Assembly: GCA_949126835.1 (NCBI GenBank)
Contig: OX421495.1
Coordinates: 29,301,171-29,365,170 of the forward strand
DNA from: Anisus vortex
Lineage: Eukaryota > Mollusca > Gastropoda > Planorbidae
Reading direction: 5' to 3'
DNA: 64,000 nt
In this document: piece by piece, positions 1 to 11,879 of the stretch
How positions within the stretch are numbered: the stretch's first letter is position 1
Layout: the number at the start of each line of letters is the position of its first letter
Position numbers and translations under genes: made by a program
The notes under the pieces: model-generated
What the model was told of the DNA's origin: nothing
Database searches by the model: none
Seen by the model: only the letters and a program-made list of their open reading frames with translations

Positions 1-138
1 GAGGGTTTGATGAGAACCATGATGGGGATATATGCTCCGATATTCTGTGAGAACCACTCCTGGTCAGACAGTAGGCCTAATCTTTTTAATTTACTTTTTT
101 CTAAACCTGTCTTGGAGTTTTTTTCTTTCCCACTGAAT

Positions 139-1044
139 ACATATAGGCATATAGACTTACACAAGCCCGAATACATATATGCAAATAGGCCTACATAGGC
201 CTGAATGCATATAGGCTATAGGCATACATAGACCTGAATTCATATAGGCTTACATAGGCCTGAATACATATAGGCATATAGGCCTACATAGGCCTGAATG
301 CATATAGGCTATAGGCTTACATAGGCATGAATACATATAGGCATATAGGCCTACATAGGCCTGAATGCATATAGGCTATAGGCTTACATTGGCCTGAATA
401 CATATAGGCATATAGGCCTACATAGGCCTGAATACATATAGGCATAAAGGCTTACATAGACCTGAATACATATAGGCATATAGGCTTACATAGGCCTGAA
501 TGCATATAGGCTTATATAGGCCTGAATACATATAGGCATATAGGCCTACATAGGCCTGAATGCATATAGGCTATAGGCTTACATTGGCCTGAATACATAT
601 AGGCATATAAGCCTACAAAGGCCTGAATACATATAGGCTATAGACCCACATAGGCCTGAATACATATAGGCATGTAGGCTTACATAGGCCTGAATACATA
701 AAGGCATAAAGGCTTACATAGGCCTGAATTCATATATGCATTTATGCCTACATAGGCCTGAATGCATATAGGTTATAGGCATACATAGACCTGAATACAT
801 ATAGGCATAAAGGCTTACATAGGCCTGAATACATATAAGCATAAAGGCTTACATAGGTCTGAATAAATATAGGCACAAAGGCTTACATAGGCCTGAATAC
901 ATATATGCATATATGCCTACATAGGCCTGAATGCATATAGGCTTTAGGCATACATAGACCTGAATACATATAGGCATAAAGGCTTACATAGGCCTGAATA
1001 CATATTGGCATAAAGACTTACATAGGCCTGAATACATATAGGCC
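139..1044. repeat. 34-bp minisatellite rich in TAGGCC
   Basis: Degenerate tandem array with a period of about 34 bp. The core is CATAGGCCTGAATACATATA, alternating with ATAGGCATATAGGCCTA-like segments. Units differ by small changes such as gaatac/gaatgc and ggcatata/ggctata, so the array is old rather than freshly expanded. It is built largely from TAGGCCTA-type palindromes that are also scattered singly through the window. No credible coding frame. Confidence 0.9.
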
Positions 1045-3166
1045 GACACTCGTGAATTTTTAAACTGTCATTTAATTGCAGACACACGATGAGATAAAAT
1101 AGTTAAAAGTTTGCAATGAATTTTAATACCCAAGGTTTTTAATCAGAGTTCTGGAGTCTGGACTTGGAACAAAAGCTTTTGGGAAAAGTTCATTTTTAAA
1201 AACTGATTAACCTTTTAACTACCTCATGTTTAAAATGAAATACTTGCTGATTTTGCAAATTTATAGGGCCTACAATTTCTTTTAATGTTATGACATAAAT
1301 GTACCTTCTACAGCAAAGTGTATTGAACCAATTGAACCCATGGTGCCTATGTGATGTCTGTTGTAACTAATAATAAACAACACACACTAATAGTGTACTT
1401 AATGGCATATGGTACTAAATTAATTATAAAATGCTAAGATATCTAGTCACTATATAGATAGTCACTATGTAGATGCTACATGTATACCTGTAGACTCTAG
1501 AGTGTTTTGTTTTGTTTTTGTCGTCTCGTTCATCAACAGACCAGGACGATAGTGTATTGGATAGTTCAAAATGGAATAATTTCAAGTATTGATTACCGGT
1601 AATACGATACCACAGACAATAAACATTAAATTCCATATTGGTATTCTAAGCCAGTAAACATTAACTCTATTGGCAATAATTATCACGTTGAAGAGTTCCG
1701 GCCCTTTACTTAGATCGCTGAAGGAGCAATAATTGACCTGTATGAATAACAAGTTGACTAGCACCATGGCTGTTAAGTTTGTGAAGGAGCTTTACAGCAA
1801 TACCCGTCTACATTATAATCAAAGCGACTTGAAAAATCAGACGCACATCTGCTCATTCCTGATGAATCAAACCGTCTGTCATTTAAATCGGTATCTAGTT
1901 TCCTGATAATTTCCCACCACGATTCTATATGTCTGGAAATATAACCGGAAAAAAAAGTACCAAGGGAGTGAATTCAAGTAAAAATCTTCTTTTCTGTTTT
2001 TTTTTTTTTGTTGAATCTGTGTAAAAGAGTTAAGTGCTATTATTTCCCTTGATTGTTTCCCTTTGTCATTAACTCTATCGCCGAAGGATGGGTTCAAATA
2101 TCTAATTGGATTGCGGAAGACACGGAGGCAAGATGAGTTGTCACATGGCGAATAATATAATGTACGTGTGACAGTTTGTCAAATAATGAAATGAATAATA
2201 ATGTACGTGTGACAGTTTGTCGCCGCTAAAACTATTGACTTACAAGAAGTTTGAAGTAGTTGTTCCTAGTTTTTCAGACACTTTCCAGACTGTTATTTGT
2301 AAAGAAATGTTTGAATCCCAAATACAACTGAAATAATAATCATACACACTTTACTCGACAATATGGCAGTTCACAATATTTAGACTTTAGACTAACAGAA
2401 ATGAAGAGGTTGTTTGATCAGCAACCAGGAGTCTAAGCCACACACCTGAATGTGTAGAATTAGATTCGAATATTTAGAGCTCATCCTGAAATAGAGCGTT
2501 TGCAATGGGCGTGGCTTAGAATATTTAGTGGCGTATTTGTGTAAATAGAAGACACTTGATGTACAAAAATGGTGAAGTACTTCTTTATCATGCCAAATTC
2601 ACATCTGAATATTGGCTATCCTACGCACAAATCATTAGATAAATCGTCGTAGATCATCTTACTAGTACAAGAGAAAGACTGACATGGTATTTTTTCAACG
2701 AATTTCAACATTTTAAGCTCAATTCATCATCTTAATATCTGGCCGGTAAGTGTTGCATTTGAATGGATTTATTGAAGTGAATTATTGGAGTCATTCATTA
2801 TTTTCATTGTAGGCCTAATCGTTCAATAGTAATGTAACATTTTTAATGTAAGAATCTTCTTGTGATAGGTCTATTAATATAATATAGAATTAATAAAATC
2901 CATATTAATACTTTAATCATGATTTTAAACACAAAATATCAATAAAATATGCTCGAGCCTAAATGAAACAATATTAATACAGCGGCCATTGTACACCATT
3001 ACACAAAATAAACAAAAAACATGTGATTTTTGTCACGTGATTGCAAACGCCCTATACTGGTACATCTAAAGAAAAACTCTAGCCAGTCGTGGCCTCATGC
3101 AGCTATAATGTAGGACAAGATGAAGATGGTCACACTCATTGACCTAATGGACGGTGTAAGAATCAG
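1045..3166. other. Intergenic AT-rich DNA, no gene seen
   Basis: No coding exon or RNA gene is recognisable. The only structure I see is a short direct duplication around 2153-2221 of a segment containing GTACGTGTGACAGTTTGTC. The short open frames here have no family resemblance and are uninterrupted only by chance. Confidence 0.5.
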
Positions 3167-3393
3167 GTGGTACAGAAACAGAAACACACGACAGATACAT
3201 ATACACATGAACACACGCTCAAAAATTCATTCACACATATACACCTAATACACCGACACACACACAAACGCAACATACAAAATTATACACTAACGATTTG
3301 CACACTCCCCAAACAGACACTCACACACAGACACTCACACACAGACACACACATATACACACACAGACACTCACATAATATACACACACATAT
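3167..3393. repeat. CA-rich simple-sequence tract
   Basis: Imperfect (CA)n and CACACAGACACTCA repeats. The open frame across it, rich in Thr and His, is a product of base composition and is not called as a gene. Confidence 0.8.
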
Positions 3394-3739
3394 GTTTATA
3401 CGGAATCACTGTAAATTTGGCAAGAGTAAATTCGGCCAAGGTATTTTCGGGAAAGTAATTTCGGCAAAGGTAAATTACTTAAGGGACCCCATATTAACTT
3501 AATCTTCCACGGAGACAACCTCGTTTCAAGATATGAACTTTATTTAGTATACAATAGTGTATTCATATTACTAGTTTCAATAAAACAGTAGATATTATAA
3601 GTTTGCCACTTTTACCGTTGCCAATTTTAACGCTTTGCAAGTTTTTCCGAATTTACCTTTGCCGAAATTACCTTTGCCAAAATTACCTTGCCGAAAATAC
3701 CGTGGCCAAATTTACCGAGCACCGTTTATACGGTAATCA
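3394..3739. mobile_element. Foldback (MITE-like) element with 15-16 bp flanking direct repeats
   Basis: The arms at about 3411-3477 and 3650-3719 are inverted copies of each other. Each contains reiterated GGCAAAGGTAAATT and TTCGGCAA motifs. The element body (3409-3723) is flanked by direct repeats GTTTATACGGAATCA (3394-3408) and GTTTATACGGTAATCA (3724-3739). There is no internal coding sequence. A long flanking repeat is unusual for a DNA transposon, so the class is not assigned. Confidence 0.65.
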
Positions 3740-5214
3740 GAATAATTATGTAACATGTAAACTGTACCACTCCCCTCCCATTCCAGGGTTTGCTTCAATG
3801 CGCTGACTCTAAGAACGTATTTTCAATACAGAAAGATAACAAAATTAATGGTGATCAAATGGTGATCAAATACAGAAAGATAACAAAATTAATGGTGATC
3901 AAATGACCCGCTCACAAGTAATTCTCTTAGTTTTCTGTTCTTGTACAGAAACTCATCTAGTTTACTTTGTTGATTTCCGCACTATACTTTATGACTGTCG
4001 TGACTTTGATCAAACCATAAGACAGTATTTGTTGAACTTGAGAAAGATATCCTAAACATTCACATTAATTATACTTGGGTTTCTCTCCCTTTAGTTTCAT
4101 TAAAATACTACTATTAAATCATAAGTGGGTTAAGATAAATGATTAGTTTTATGTTGTAGTGTGATTTAGTTGACATACCAGTATATATATTTTTAAAGCA
4201 TTATAAGTATATGTATAAAGATAACATTGGAATGAGAAGATTTAAGGCTTAAAATTGAAAAGAAGAAAGAGAGACTGAGAAGTATACATTGTATTGAGTA
4301 TCATATTTACTGGTAAAGTTGAATGTAATAATTTATCATTATCACTCTACTAGTTTATCTGTATAAACATTGTATCTATATTAAACGAAAAGTTTTTTTT
4401 TTCATATTATCAAAATATATTTATACTATAAATGTTGATTAAAAGTAATTCACACTATGTACTTGATAACTTGTGCTATTGGCTGTTTACTGAATTGGTT
4501 ATTTTATCACAATCAAGACAATTTGATATTTTATTGGAACAACTGTGTCCAAAGATAAACTGTATATATAATTTATATCATATCTTAGGGAAAAACTGAT
4601 TATGTTCAATTGTTTCTATATTTAGCTGTTCAGCGAAGATAATCGTTTCAATATGATTTGACAAACACTATCAGATATATCATAAACATTTATTCTGGTT
4701 TTTATAAGGAACTAATTTTAAACAAAGAGATGAATAGACATAAAAAAGTATTAAGATGTGTAATTCAATAAATATTTCTATCAATCAAGTCTAGATTAAA
4801 ATGTAATGAATCTCTATGGTGTATCAGTAGTCAACAAATACAAGAGCATTAGTCCAGCAAGAATGAGATGCCTGATCATGAAATTTTGACCTGAAAGGAT
4901 AATTTGCACAGTCTAGTAAAGATAAATTGCATTGTCCAGGGATGGTTAACCCTTTCTGTGCTTGCGTGTCGACATTGGCACATCTCTTGACAAAAATTCT
5001 CTCGTTTTTTTTAGAACATCTTCTACAGAACGAGAAGAAATATAAAAAAAAAATAATAATAATACTTGTATAGCGCATATCCCGTTGGGAACAGTTCTAT
5101 GCGCTTTTAACAGTTACTGACAGAGTACAGACAACGAATCAAATACGAAAATCTATAGATGTACAGGTGAATACTGCAACCAGAATATGTGCGTCTTAAG
5201 ACGGCTCCTGGAGC
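3740..5214. other. AT-rich spacer, no gene seen
   Basis: No exon-like segment with family resemblance. A short tandem duplication near 3826-3904 repeats a segment containing GATAACAAAATTAATGGTGA. Around 5064-5108 is a GCGCATAT...TATGCGC motif that recurs in similar form near 9694-9742, probably a short interspersed repeat. Confidence 0.45.
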
Positions 5215-5245
5215 AATTAGTTTGGGATTTTAAATAGGTGACTAT

Positions 5246-5359
5246 TCAGATCTGACATTCACAAGCCATCGTTTTCTTTTTGGCGATATCTTTTGGAAAT
5301 GAAATAAAATTTAATCCTCGACATCTTTTCTTACAACCAGTAACGCAGCACACAGACAT
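5246..5359 (-). pseudogene. THAP-like zinc-finger exon fragment
   Basis: The 37-codon frame starts MSVCCVTGCKKRCRGLNFIS and continues with FPKDIAKKK. This resembles the N-terminal part of THAP domains: Met, a Cys-x-x-x-Cys pair, then an aromatic-rich F..FPKD segment and a basic run. The second half of the domain (tryptophan and the C..H pair) is absent, either cut by an intron or lost. THAP domains bind DNA in P-element-like transposases and derived host proteins. A stop follows at 5246-5248. I regard it as a transposon-derived remnant. Confidence 0.5.
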
Positions 5360-6104
5360 TGTGTTTCGAATCAAATGATCGAATGGGAACGGAAATGTTG
5401 TTTTTTTTCGACCTTTTATGCATGCATAATCGTTAAGACTTGTCAATTGCTTGATGCAAAAGAATTTTTTTTTGTTGTTGTTTTATGAATCTACGCATAA
5501 CCTAACGCAACTAAAACTTTGCGTATTAATTATGGCCTACTCACTTTTGATGTTAAAAACATATTCCTCATAACTAATCTTGAAGCCTTTGTATATTTCT
5601 AAAAGACCAGAACTGGCCGTCGAAGTTGAAATCAATTGTCAAACACCGCCAAAAGCATTGTTGTTGTTAATAAAAATGGCGGAAATTGTCAGCTGTAGTA
5701 CATAAACTCTTCCATTTGAAAAAGTCACACCTCATTGACAAGTCTTAATTAGGCGTAACCTTTTGAACTGGTGTGATCGTGACCTTCCGGTTCTATTTTT
5801 AAATGTTTAATTATTTAAGGCATTTCCGTAAACAAAAAAGCATGCTTTTGCTGGTTATTGACAGTTGATTTCAACCTCGACGGCTAGTTCTAGTCTTTTA
5901 GAATTACAAGTGTAAGTCGCATGCCGCATGTAGCTTGTTTATAAAGTAAATTAGTCAAGAGTTGCGTTTTCTTGGTTATTAAAAAAACAAAATTCGTAGA
6001 CTCATAAAAACGAATAACAAAAATTCTTTTGCATAAAATAATAAGTTTGATATTATAAAAAGGTGATTATTCCCTTCTGACTTTCACAATGCATTGTTTT
6101 CTTA

Positions 6105-6160
6105 GTAAACATGTTTTGGAAATGAAAGAAATTTTAATCCCCAACAAATGTTCGTGCAAC
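6105..6160 (-). pseudogene. Second, degraded THAP-like fragment
   Basis: On the - strand this copy reads MSVCWVTGCTN...GLKFLSFPKH before an in-frame stop. It matches the copy at 5246-5359, but the second residue of the Cys pair region is Trp, and a stop interrupts the basic run. It is part of the right-hand direct repeat. Confidence 0.45.
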
Positions 6161-6275
6161 CGGTAACCCAGCACACAGACATGTTTCTAATAAAATGATC
6201 GAATTCGACCGGAAATATTTTTTCTTTTGAATTTTTACGCATGCATACACGTTAAGACTTGTCAATTAAGACTTG

Positions 6276-7035
6276 TCAATTTGAAAAGAAGACATGAGAT
6301 AGGATTTATTCGTCCTGCAGAAAACTTGCATCTAATTTTCTCATTAGGTTTGGGTTATTCCAAAGACAAAGATCTACGTTTGCCTGACAACTTTACTGCT
6401 ACGTTTGAAAGCTTATCATTGGCACTTCTGTATCTGCATTACAGGTATATGCTGTAATGGGCAAGGTAGACTATGTTGAAAAACAGCTGTTACCTCAGCT
6501 GTGGACATGCTCACTTTTAATGTGGACATCTTCACCTTTAATGTGGACATCTTTTTTATGAAAAGCTTTTTGATAATAGTTAAATTCTGCTCGCTAAATT
6601 TGACTGTGAATATATATTTTACTTGAGGGGTGTCTTTAATTTAATTTGTTTATGTGTAGAGTTGTTTCTAGACACTTAGAACGATAATGGCCGCCATTTA
6701 TTTTTTATTATCAATTATTTTGTAAATCTTTACCCATTTTTTGTCATGAATGATTTGAATAAAGTCTTGATTGCCTGATGCTTGTTGTAAGAGTCAGCTT
6801 TCATCTTTAACATTTATTTAAAAGTTCCTCAATCAAGAAGTTTTTTGTTCTTTTTCGGTATTTAGTTTAAGCCACATTTACATTAAATCAACATATCCTT
6901 GTTAAAAAAAAATAGCATTCACATTTATCAAATTGTGAAATGAATATCATCAAATATCACTTTTAATAAATAGGATGACAGTTTGACATTTTCTTGTTCA
7001 TTTTATAATTTTACTAGACTCTATGCACAGCATAA
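6276..7035. other. AT-rich spacer, no gene seen
   Basis: No coding or RNA feature is recognised. A short local repeat of TTTAATGTGGACATCTT occurs near 6516-6552. Confidence 0.45.
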
Positions 7036-8105
7036 TGGTCTACAGCCACATATTACCTCCAAATAAAAATGGTCTATAGCCACATCTTACCCCCAAATAA
7101 AAGTGGTCTATAGCCACATCTTACCTCCACCTAAAAGTAGTCTATAGCCACATCTTACCTCCACCTAAAAGTGGTATATAGCCACATCTTACCTCCACCT
7201 AAAAGTGGTCAATAGCCACATCTTACCTCCACCTCAAAAAAGGTGTATAGCCACATCTTACCTCCAAATAAAAGTGGTCAATAGCCACATCGTACCTCCA
7301 CCTAAAAGTGGTCAATAGCCACATCTTACCTCCAAATAAAAGTGGTCAATAGCCACATCTTATCTCAACCAAAAACGTGGTCTAAAGCCACATCTTACCT
7401 CCACCTAAAAGTGGTCAATAGCCACATCTTACCTCCACCTAAAAGTGGTCAATAGCCACATCTTACCTCCAAATAAAAGTGGTCAATAGCCAAATCTTAT
7501 CTCAACCAAAAACGTGTTCTAAAGCCACATCTTACCTCCACCTAAAAGTGGTCAATAGCCACATCTTACCTCCACCTAAAAGTGGTCAATAGCCACATCT
7601 TACCTCCAAATAAAAGTGGTCAATAGCCACATCTTATCTCCACCAAAAACGTGGTCTAAAGCCACATCTTACCTCCACCTAAAAGTGGTCAATAACCACA
7701 TCTTACCTCCACCTCAAAAAAGGTGTATAGCCACATCTTACCTCCACCTAAAAGTGGTCAATAGCCACATCTTACCTCCACCTAAAAGTGGTCAATAGCC
7801 ACATCTTACCTCCAAATAAAAGTGGTCAATAGCCACATCTTAACTCCACCAAAAACGTGGTCTAAAGCCACATCTTACCTCCACCTAAAAAATGGTGTAT
7901 AGCCACATCTTACCTCCACCTAAAAGTTGTGTATAGTCACATCTTACCACCACTTCAAAAAGGTGTATAGTTTTCTAACCTCCACCTAAAAAGTGGTGTA
8001 TAGCCACATATTACCTCCACCTAAAAGTTGTGTATAGACACATCTTACCACCACCTCAAAAAGGTGTATAGCCACATCTTACCTCCACCTAAAATAAGTT
8101 TATAC
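7036..8105. repeat. 34-bp minisatellite, CCACATCTTACCTCCA core
   Basis: About 31 units of roughly 34 bp with core CCACATCTTACCTCCACCTA followed by AAAGTGGTCAATAG. Variants (aaataaaag, caccaaaaacg, cctcaaaaaagg) recur in a longer pattern, which suggests higher-order amplification. Related sequence reappears at 10937-10985 on the far side of the long-inverted-repeat element. Confidence 0.9.
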
Positions 8106-8179
8106 TTATATCTGACCTCCACCTTTTAAATTGGTGTGGTTAAATATTGCGACTTCATGGTTCAATGACAACTCTACAG

Positions 8180-10931
8180 ACTTTTTGTCTACGACACTTC
8201 GTCTACAGAAAATAGGTCTACCAACATTAGGTCTACCACGACAACTCGTCTAACGACTATAAGTCTACACAGTCTACCGCGACATTTGGTATATCAGATA
8301 ATTTGTCTACCATGATAGTTCGACTACAAGACATTTCGTCTACACTTGCTTGATCTACCGCAACAGTTCTTCAACCAGGCAATTCGTCTACCGCTACTGT
8401 TCGTCTAACCAACAATTCGTCTACCACGACAGTCTACAGATCTATTGTTACTACGCCTACCACTGTCTACCGACACTTCATCAATCATCAAACGACATTT
8501 TGCCAACCGACATTTAATGTTCGTTTAACGAAAATAAAAAATTGGAATTTGGTCACTTCGTCTATGATAATTTGGTCTATCTATAGTTAAAACTAAATTT
8601 AATTTACTGTCTGTTGATACACCAATTAATAATGGCACCGGCAATGACACCATTTATATAATTTGGTCTAAGGCAGTTGTGTTGTTCTGTTTCGTTAATA
8701 AACAAATTCTTAACATTTTGGTTTTAAACTTTTGTCTAGATTCAAGATCAACGAAATAATAAGATGTGATGTTTTGCATTTTGGAGTTGTCTCTATTGCG
8801 TATGTTGTAATTTCGTTATGACATTAGATCTAGGGCTTTTTATTTATATTTATTTACCTGCAGCCCTACATCGGCAAGGACTAATAAACGGACACCACCA
8901 TTATTACTGAGAGTTTTGAATGTCCACTACTCATTAGGTTTGATAAATAAACCTATAGATCTATACAGTGGCCATTATGATGTAAATAATGCAGCAGTAG
9001 ATGGCTGAGGCACGTAGCATTCTTGAAAAAAAAATCGTTGACATATTATTAGTTCTTTTATTGAAATGGAAAAAGTGCTAAAAGTGGGGCCTTTTTTTGT
9101 AAAGTTCGCCCACCCCCAGCGTCAAAACCTGGATACGCCACTGCTGGTGTAACTATCTGATGCAGAGGTTTTATTTCTATGTGTTTATGCCTCTCATATT
9201 GACCTAAGTCCCTACAATAACATTCAAACCCAGTAGAGGCGCTCTATTGACCCGCAATTAGTTTTAATCCAAATTCTCTTGGACGTCTAAAAAATTGTTG
9301 ATCACACGAGCATGGACGTGCGTGGCAAGTGGCCTTGGGCACAGAGGGAGGGTTGCCCAACCCCATAACTAATCGCGATACTGTATTTTACAAAAAAAAC
9401 AACTCCGGCCTACACGAGCACATGTGTAAAATAAACTATCCTATCGTTAAATCGAGATATGTGTTTGTAGATAAATAATGAATAGCCTACATAGTCAAAC
9501 AAAAATAGTTATCCTAAGTCCTAGGTTAACTTAGCTACATAGCCCAGTTTCTAAAAACAGGCTACTCATACTTATAGTTAATATTATGTATATATATTAA
9601 TAAGAGCTTTAGAACAAAATAGACCATATTATGTCAGAATTGGTACGCATAAAGTTATTGGGTTTTGTTTGTAATATTTTAGAAATAACGAGGCTAAGTA
9701 TTTATATAGCGCATATTTGCATGCTCGGTATGCTCTGTGTGATTTCTTTCCACAACGATCCCATAGGATCCCATAGGATGACGATCCCATAGGATGACGA
9801 TCCCATAGGATGACGAAACTTTAATCCCCATATTGTCCCTGTAATCAAATGATCAAATATTTACCATCACTTGTTTTATATTGCCTGCTATAAAATGTGT
9901 AAACAGCATATTCTAATATTTAAATATGTTTCAATTGTATCAATCACGTTCCTACATTCCTATGTAGCCGATTGTGTCTGCTACGCCTTGAAACTATTAG
10001 GCCTGCACCCTCGTTAAAGCCAGTCCTGGATTATGAGTCATGTAAAAGAATGAGTTTTATCATAGACTATAATATACATGGACCGATTGCTTTAGTATTT
10101 CTGCTATATGATGACTTGAAACACTGATTTTCGGAATTCCCGATTCTTAAAAAAGTAATTGCTATACAGGAAATAAAGTTATTGATATACAAGTTCCGTT
10201 TTATTTAATCGCTATGATTTTCTCAATGAAAAATTAAAATCGAAAGTTGTACAGAGCGGAAACATTTACAGATCAGTGTTGTGTGCGCACGGAAAAAGTA
10301 CATAAGCTCTAAAAATAGAGCAGGCGGTCCATCTTATTGATAATAGGATTAATAGGCCTACAAGTATTCATTTAAAGTCGAAAAAAATGCGATTTAATAA
10401 AACGGAACTTGTATGACAATTACTTTAGGCCTATTTAGAATCGGGAAGTGCAAAAAAGAAGATAATAGCATAAAAAACTAAAGCAAGCGGTCCATGTATA
10501 TTATAGTCTATGGTTTTATCTTTAGACTACATGCTATTGTTAACTACTTAATTAAATACACAATTTTCTTAGAGACAAATGATGTAGAAAACCATTAGTG
10601 TATTGGTCGAATTATATTTGTATTTAATGTATTGGTGGACAAAAAATAAGGTAGACGAACTGTCAAAAGACGTACTGTCGCAGTAGACGAAATGTTTGTT
10701 AGACGAACTGTCGCGGTAGACGAAATGTCGCGGTCGACGAAATGTTCAGTAGACGAACTGTCGTGATAGACGAATGTCCGGAAGACAAAATGTCGCGGTA
10801 GACGAAATGTCGATAGACGAATTGTTGCATTAGACCAAGTATCGGTAGACGACGTATCGTGAGAAGAGTTGTCGTGGTAGACGTAATGTCGGTAGACCTA
10901 CTTTTTGCAGACGAAGTGATGCAGACGAAAA
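8180..10931. mobile_element. Element with long inverted repeats made of degenerate GTCTACCGCGACA repeats
   Basis: The left arm (about 8180-8560) and right arm (about 10630-10931) align as inverted repeats. Each consists of degenerate 14-16 bp units such as TCGTCTACCACGACA on the left and GGTAGACGAAATGTCG on the right. Flanking sequence on both sides is related to the 34-bp minisatellite (8108-8150 and 10937-10985), so it appears to sit inside that array. No transposase is recognised in the 2 kb interior, which holds a nested MITE at 10061-10512 and a small 16-bp tandem repeat at 9757-9815 (GATCCCATAGGATGAC). It is probably non-autonomous. Foldback/Galileo-like elements have comparable ends, but I cannot assign a superfamily. 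Confidence 0.65.
10061..10512. mobile_element. 452-bp palindromic MITE with GTTTTAT target duplication
   Basis: Terminal inverted repeats begin CATAGACTATAATATACA and continue for at least 25 bp at both ends (10061-10085 and 10488-10512). Weaker inverted similarity runs through most of the element, for example ACAAGTTCCGTTTTATTTAA near 10190 against its complement near 10396. Flanks are GTTTTAT at 10054-10060 and 10513-10519, a 7-bp duplication. No coding sequence. Confidence 0.75.
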
Positions 10932-11010
10932 GACACCCCACATCTTACCTCCACAAAAATTGGTGTGTTTATATATTGCCACTTTTTCTAAAATAAAGAG
11001 ATTTACATTG

Positions 11011-11578
11011 TTTATTTAAAAAGCCGTGACTGTACAATTTTTATGTAAAACCAACCTGATCACATGACAGACATCATATGACACATGACTATCAATGAGC
11101 TCACCCAACTGCAAAAGCTCGAATGATATTCGACTCCCATTATGACTCCGCCCTCTGCGCGTGTCGACGGCAATCGCTGTCACGGGTCAACCAATGAAAT
11201 TCCATGTCGTTTCAAGCACTGAGGATGACACCAATTTCAGGTGAGAGCAAAGGCGGGTATAATCAAGGTGTTCCCATAAAAATACCATGTTAATGCCAAG
11301 ATTATCTCCAAGTTATTCTTTTGTTAGCGTTAGAGTTGTAGACAAGTATGGAGCGTGTATTTTGTTCTACATAAACCTATTTAAATACAATGTAGATATA
11401 GGTATTTAACATTGACTTCTCTGTCAGAACCAAGTGATTTATAGGTTTTAATAACTTTGCGCATCTACTCAAAACTGTTGTGTCCATATTTCCTGGTCAG
11501 TGCGTGTCCGTTCTTACACCTCCACAGAAGACTCAGTGTGACAGTCAGACATTGACCACCAGAAGCACGCCAAGCATA
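11011..11578 (+). promoter_or_regulatory. Presumed 5' flank and 5' UTR of the homeobox gene
   Basis: This stretch precedes the first coding exon. It is less AT-rich than its surroundings around 11145-11250 and has a CCAAT box at 11191-11195. No convincing TATA box or initiator can be fixed, so the transcription start is unknown. The assignment rests on position only. Confidence 0.3.
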
Positions 11579-11879
11579 ATGAACAAAACAGAACTCAAGT
11601 TCTCTATAGAGAACATCCTTGGCCTATCATCCAGTGGCCGTGCAACAGACGAGCTGTGTGGCGAGGAATTTAAGGACATTGAAAACAACGTTCATGGTAA
11701 CTACGACGATGATGATGATAATGACGATGATGATGACGATGAAAGTATCGATGTAGATGACAGCCAGATTGATGATAGTTTATCCGCTACAGGAGATAAA
11801 ACACAAGCTTCTGGTTGCGAAGAATCGCTACAGTTTCCATGGTTACAATGTACTCGATACCATCCACCAAAATTACAAA
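11579..11879 (+). CDS. Homeobox gene, exon 1 (EH1 motif, acidic run)
   Basis: Starts at the first ATG in frame (A at -3), giving [16 protein letters not shown], so the EH1 motif lies almost at the N-terminus. A run of Asp codons follows at 11704-11760. The exon ends after one base of a codon, at donor GTAGGT (11880). The frame stays open upstream of the ATG but contains no other ATG, so the longer version is not adopted. Confidence 0.85.

Larger units (their letters stand above)
5215..6275. mobile_element. Composite element: direct repeats flanking a large palindrome
   Basis: Two diverged direct repeats (5215-5447 and 6045-6275) bracket an imperfect palindrome. The left arm (about 5448-5690) pairs with the right arm (about 5800-6040). 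For example, GATGCAAAAGAATTTTT on the left matches AAAAATTCTTTTGCAT on the right, and AAAGACCAGAACTGGCCGTC matches the complement of GACGGCTAGTTCTAGTCTTT. Both direct repeats carry a THAP-like exon on the - strand. The layout suggests a degraded DNA transposon or a nested pair. The class is uncertain because P-family and several other transposases use THAP domains. Confidence 0.6.

Noticed and set aside
4824..5078. - strand 84-codon frame with Cys-rich stretch
   Set aside because: No domain recognised, and its start lies in an A-run next to a short interspersed repeat; insufficient support.
8990..9150. Possible short MITE ending GGATACGCCACTGCTG
   Set aside because: The right end looks like a common CAGTGGCG-type terminus, but the left end matches poorly and no target duplication is visible.
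11480..11578. Longer homeobox protein starting upstream of 11579
   Set aside because: The frame is open but contains no ATG; a GTG start is not expected for an animal nuclear gene.
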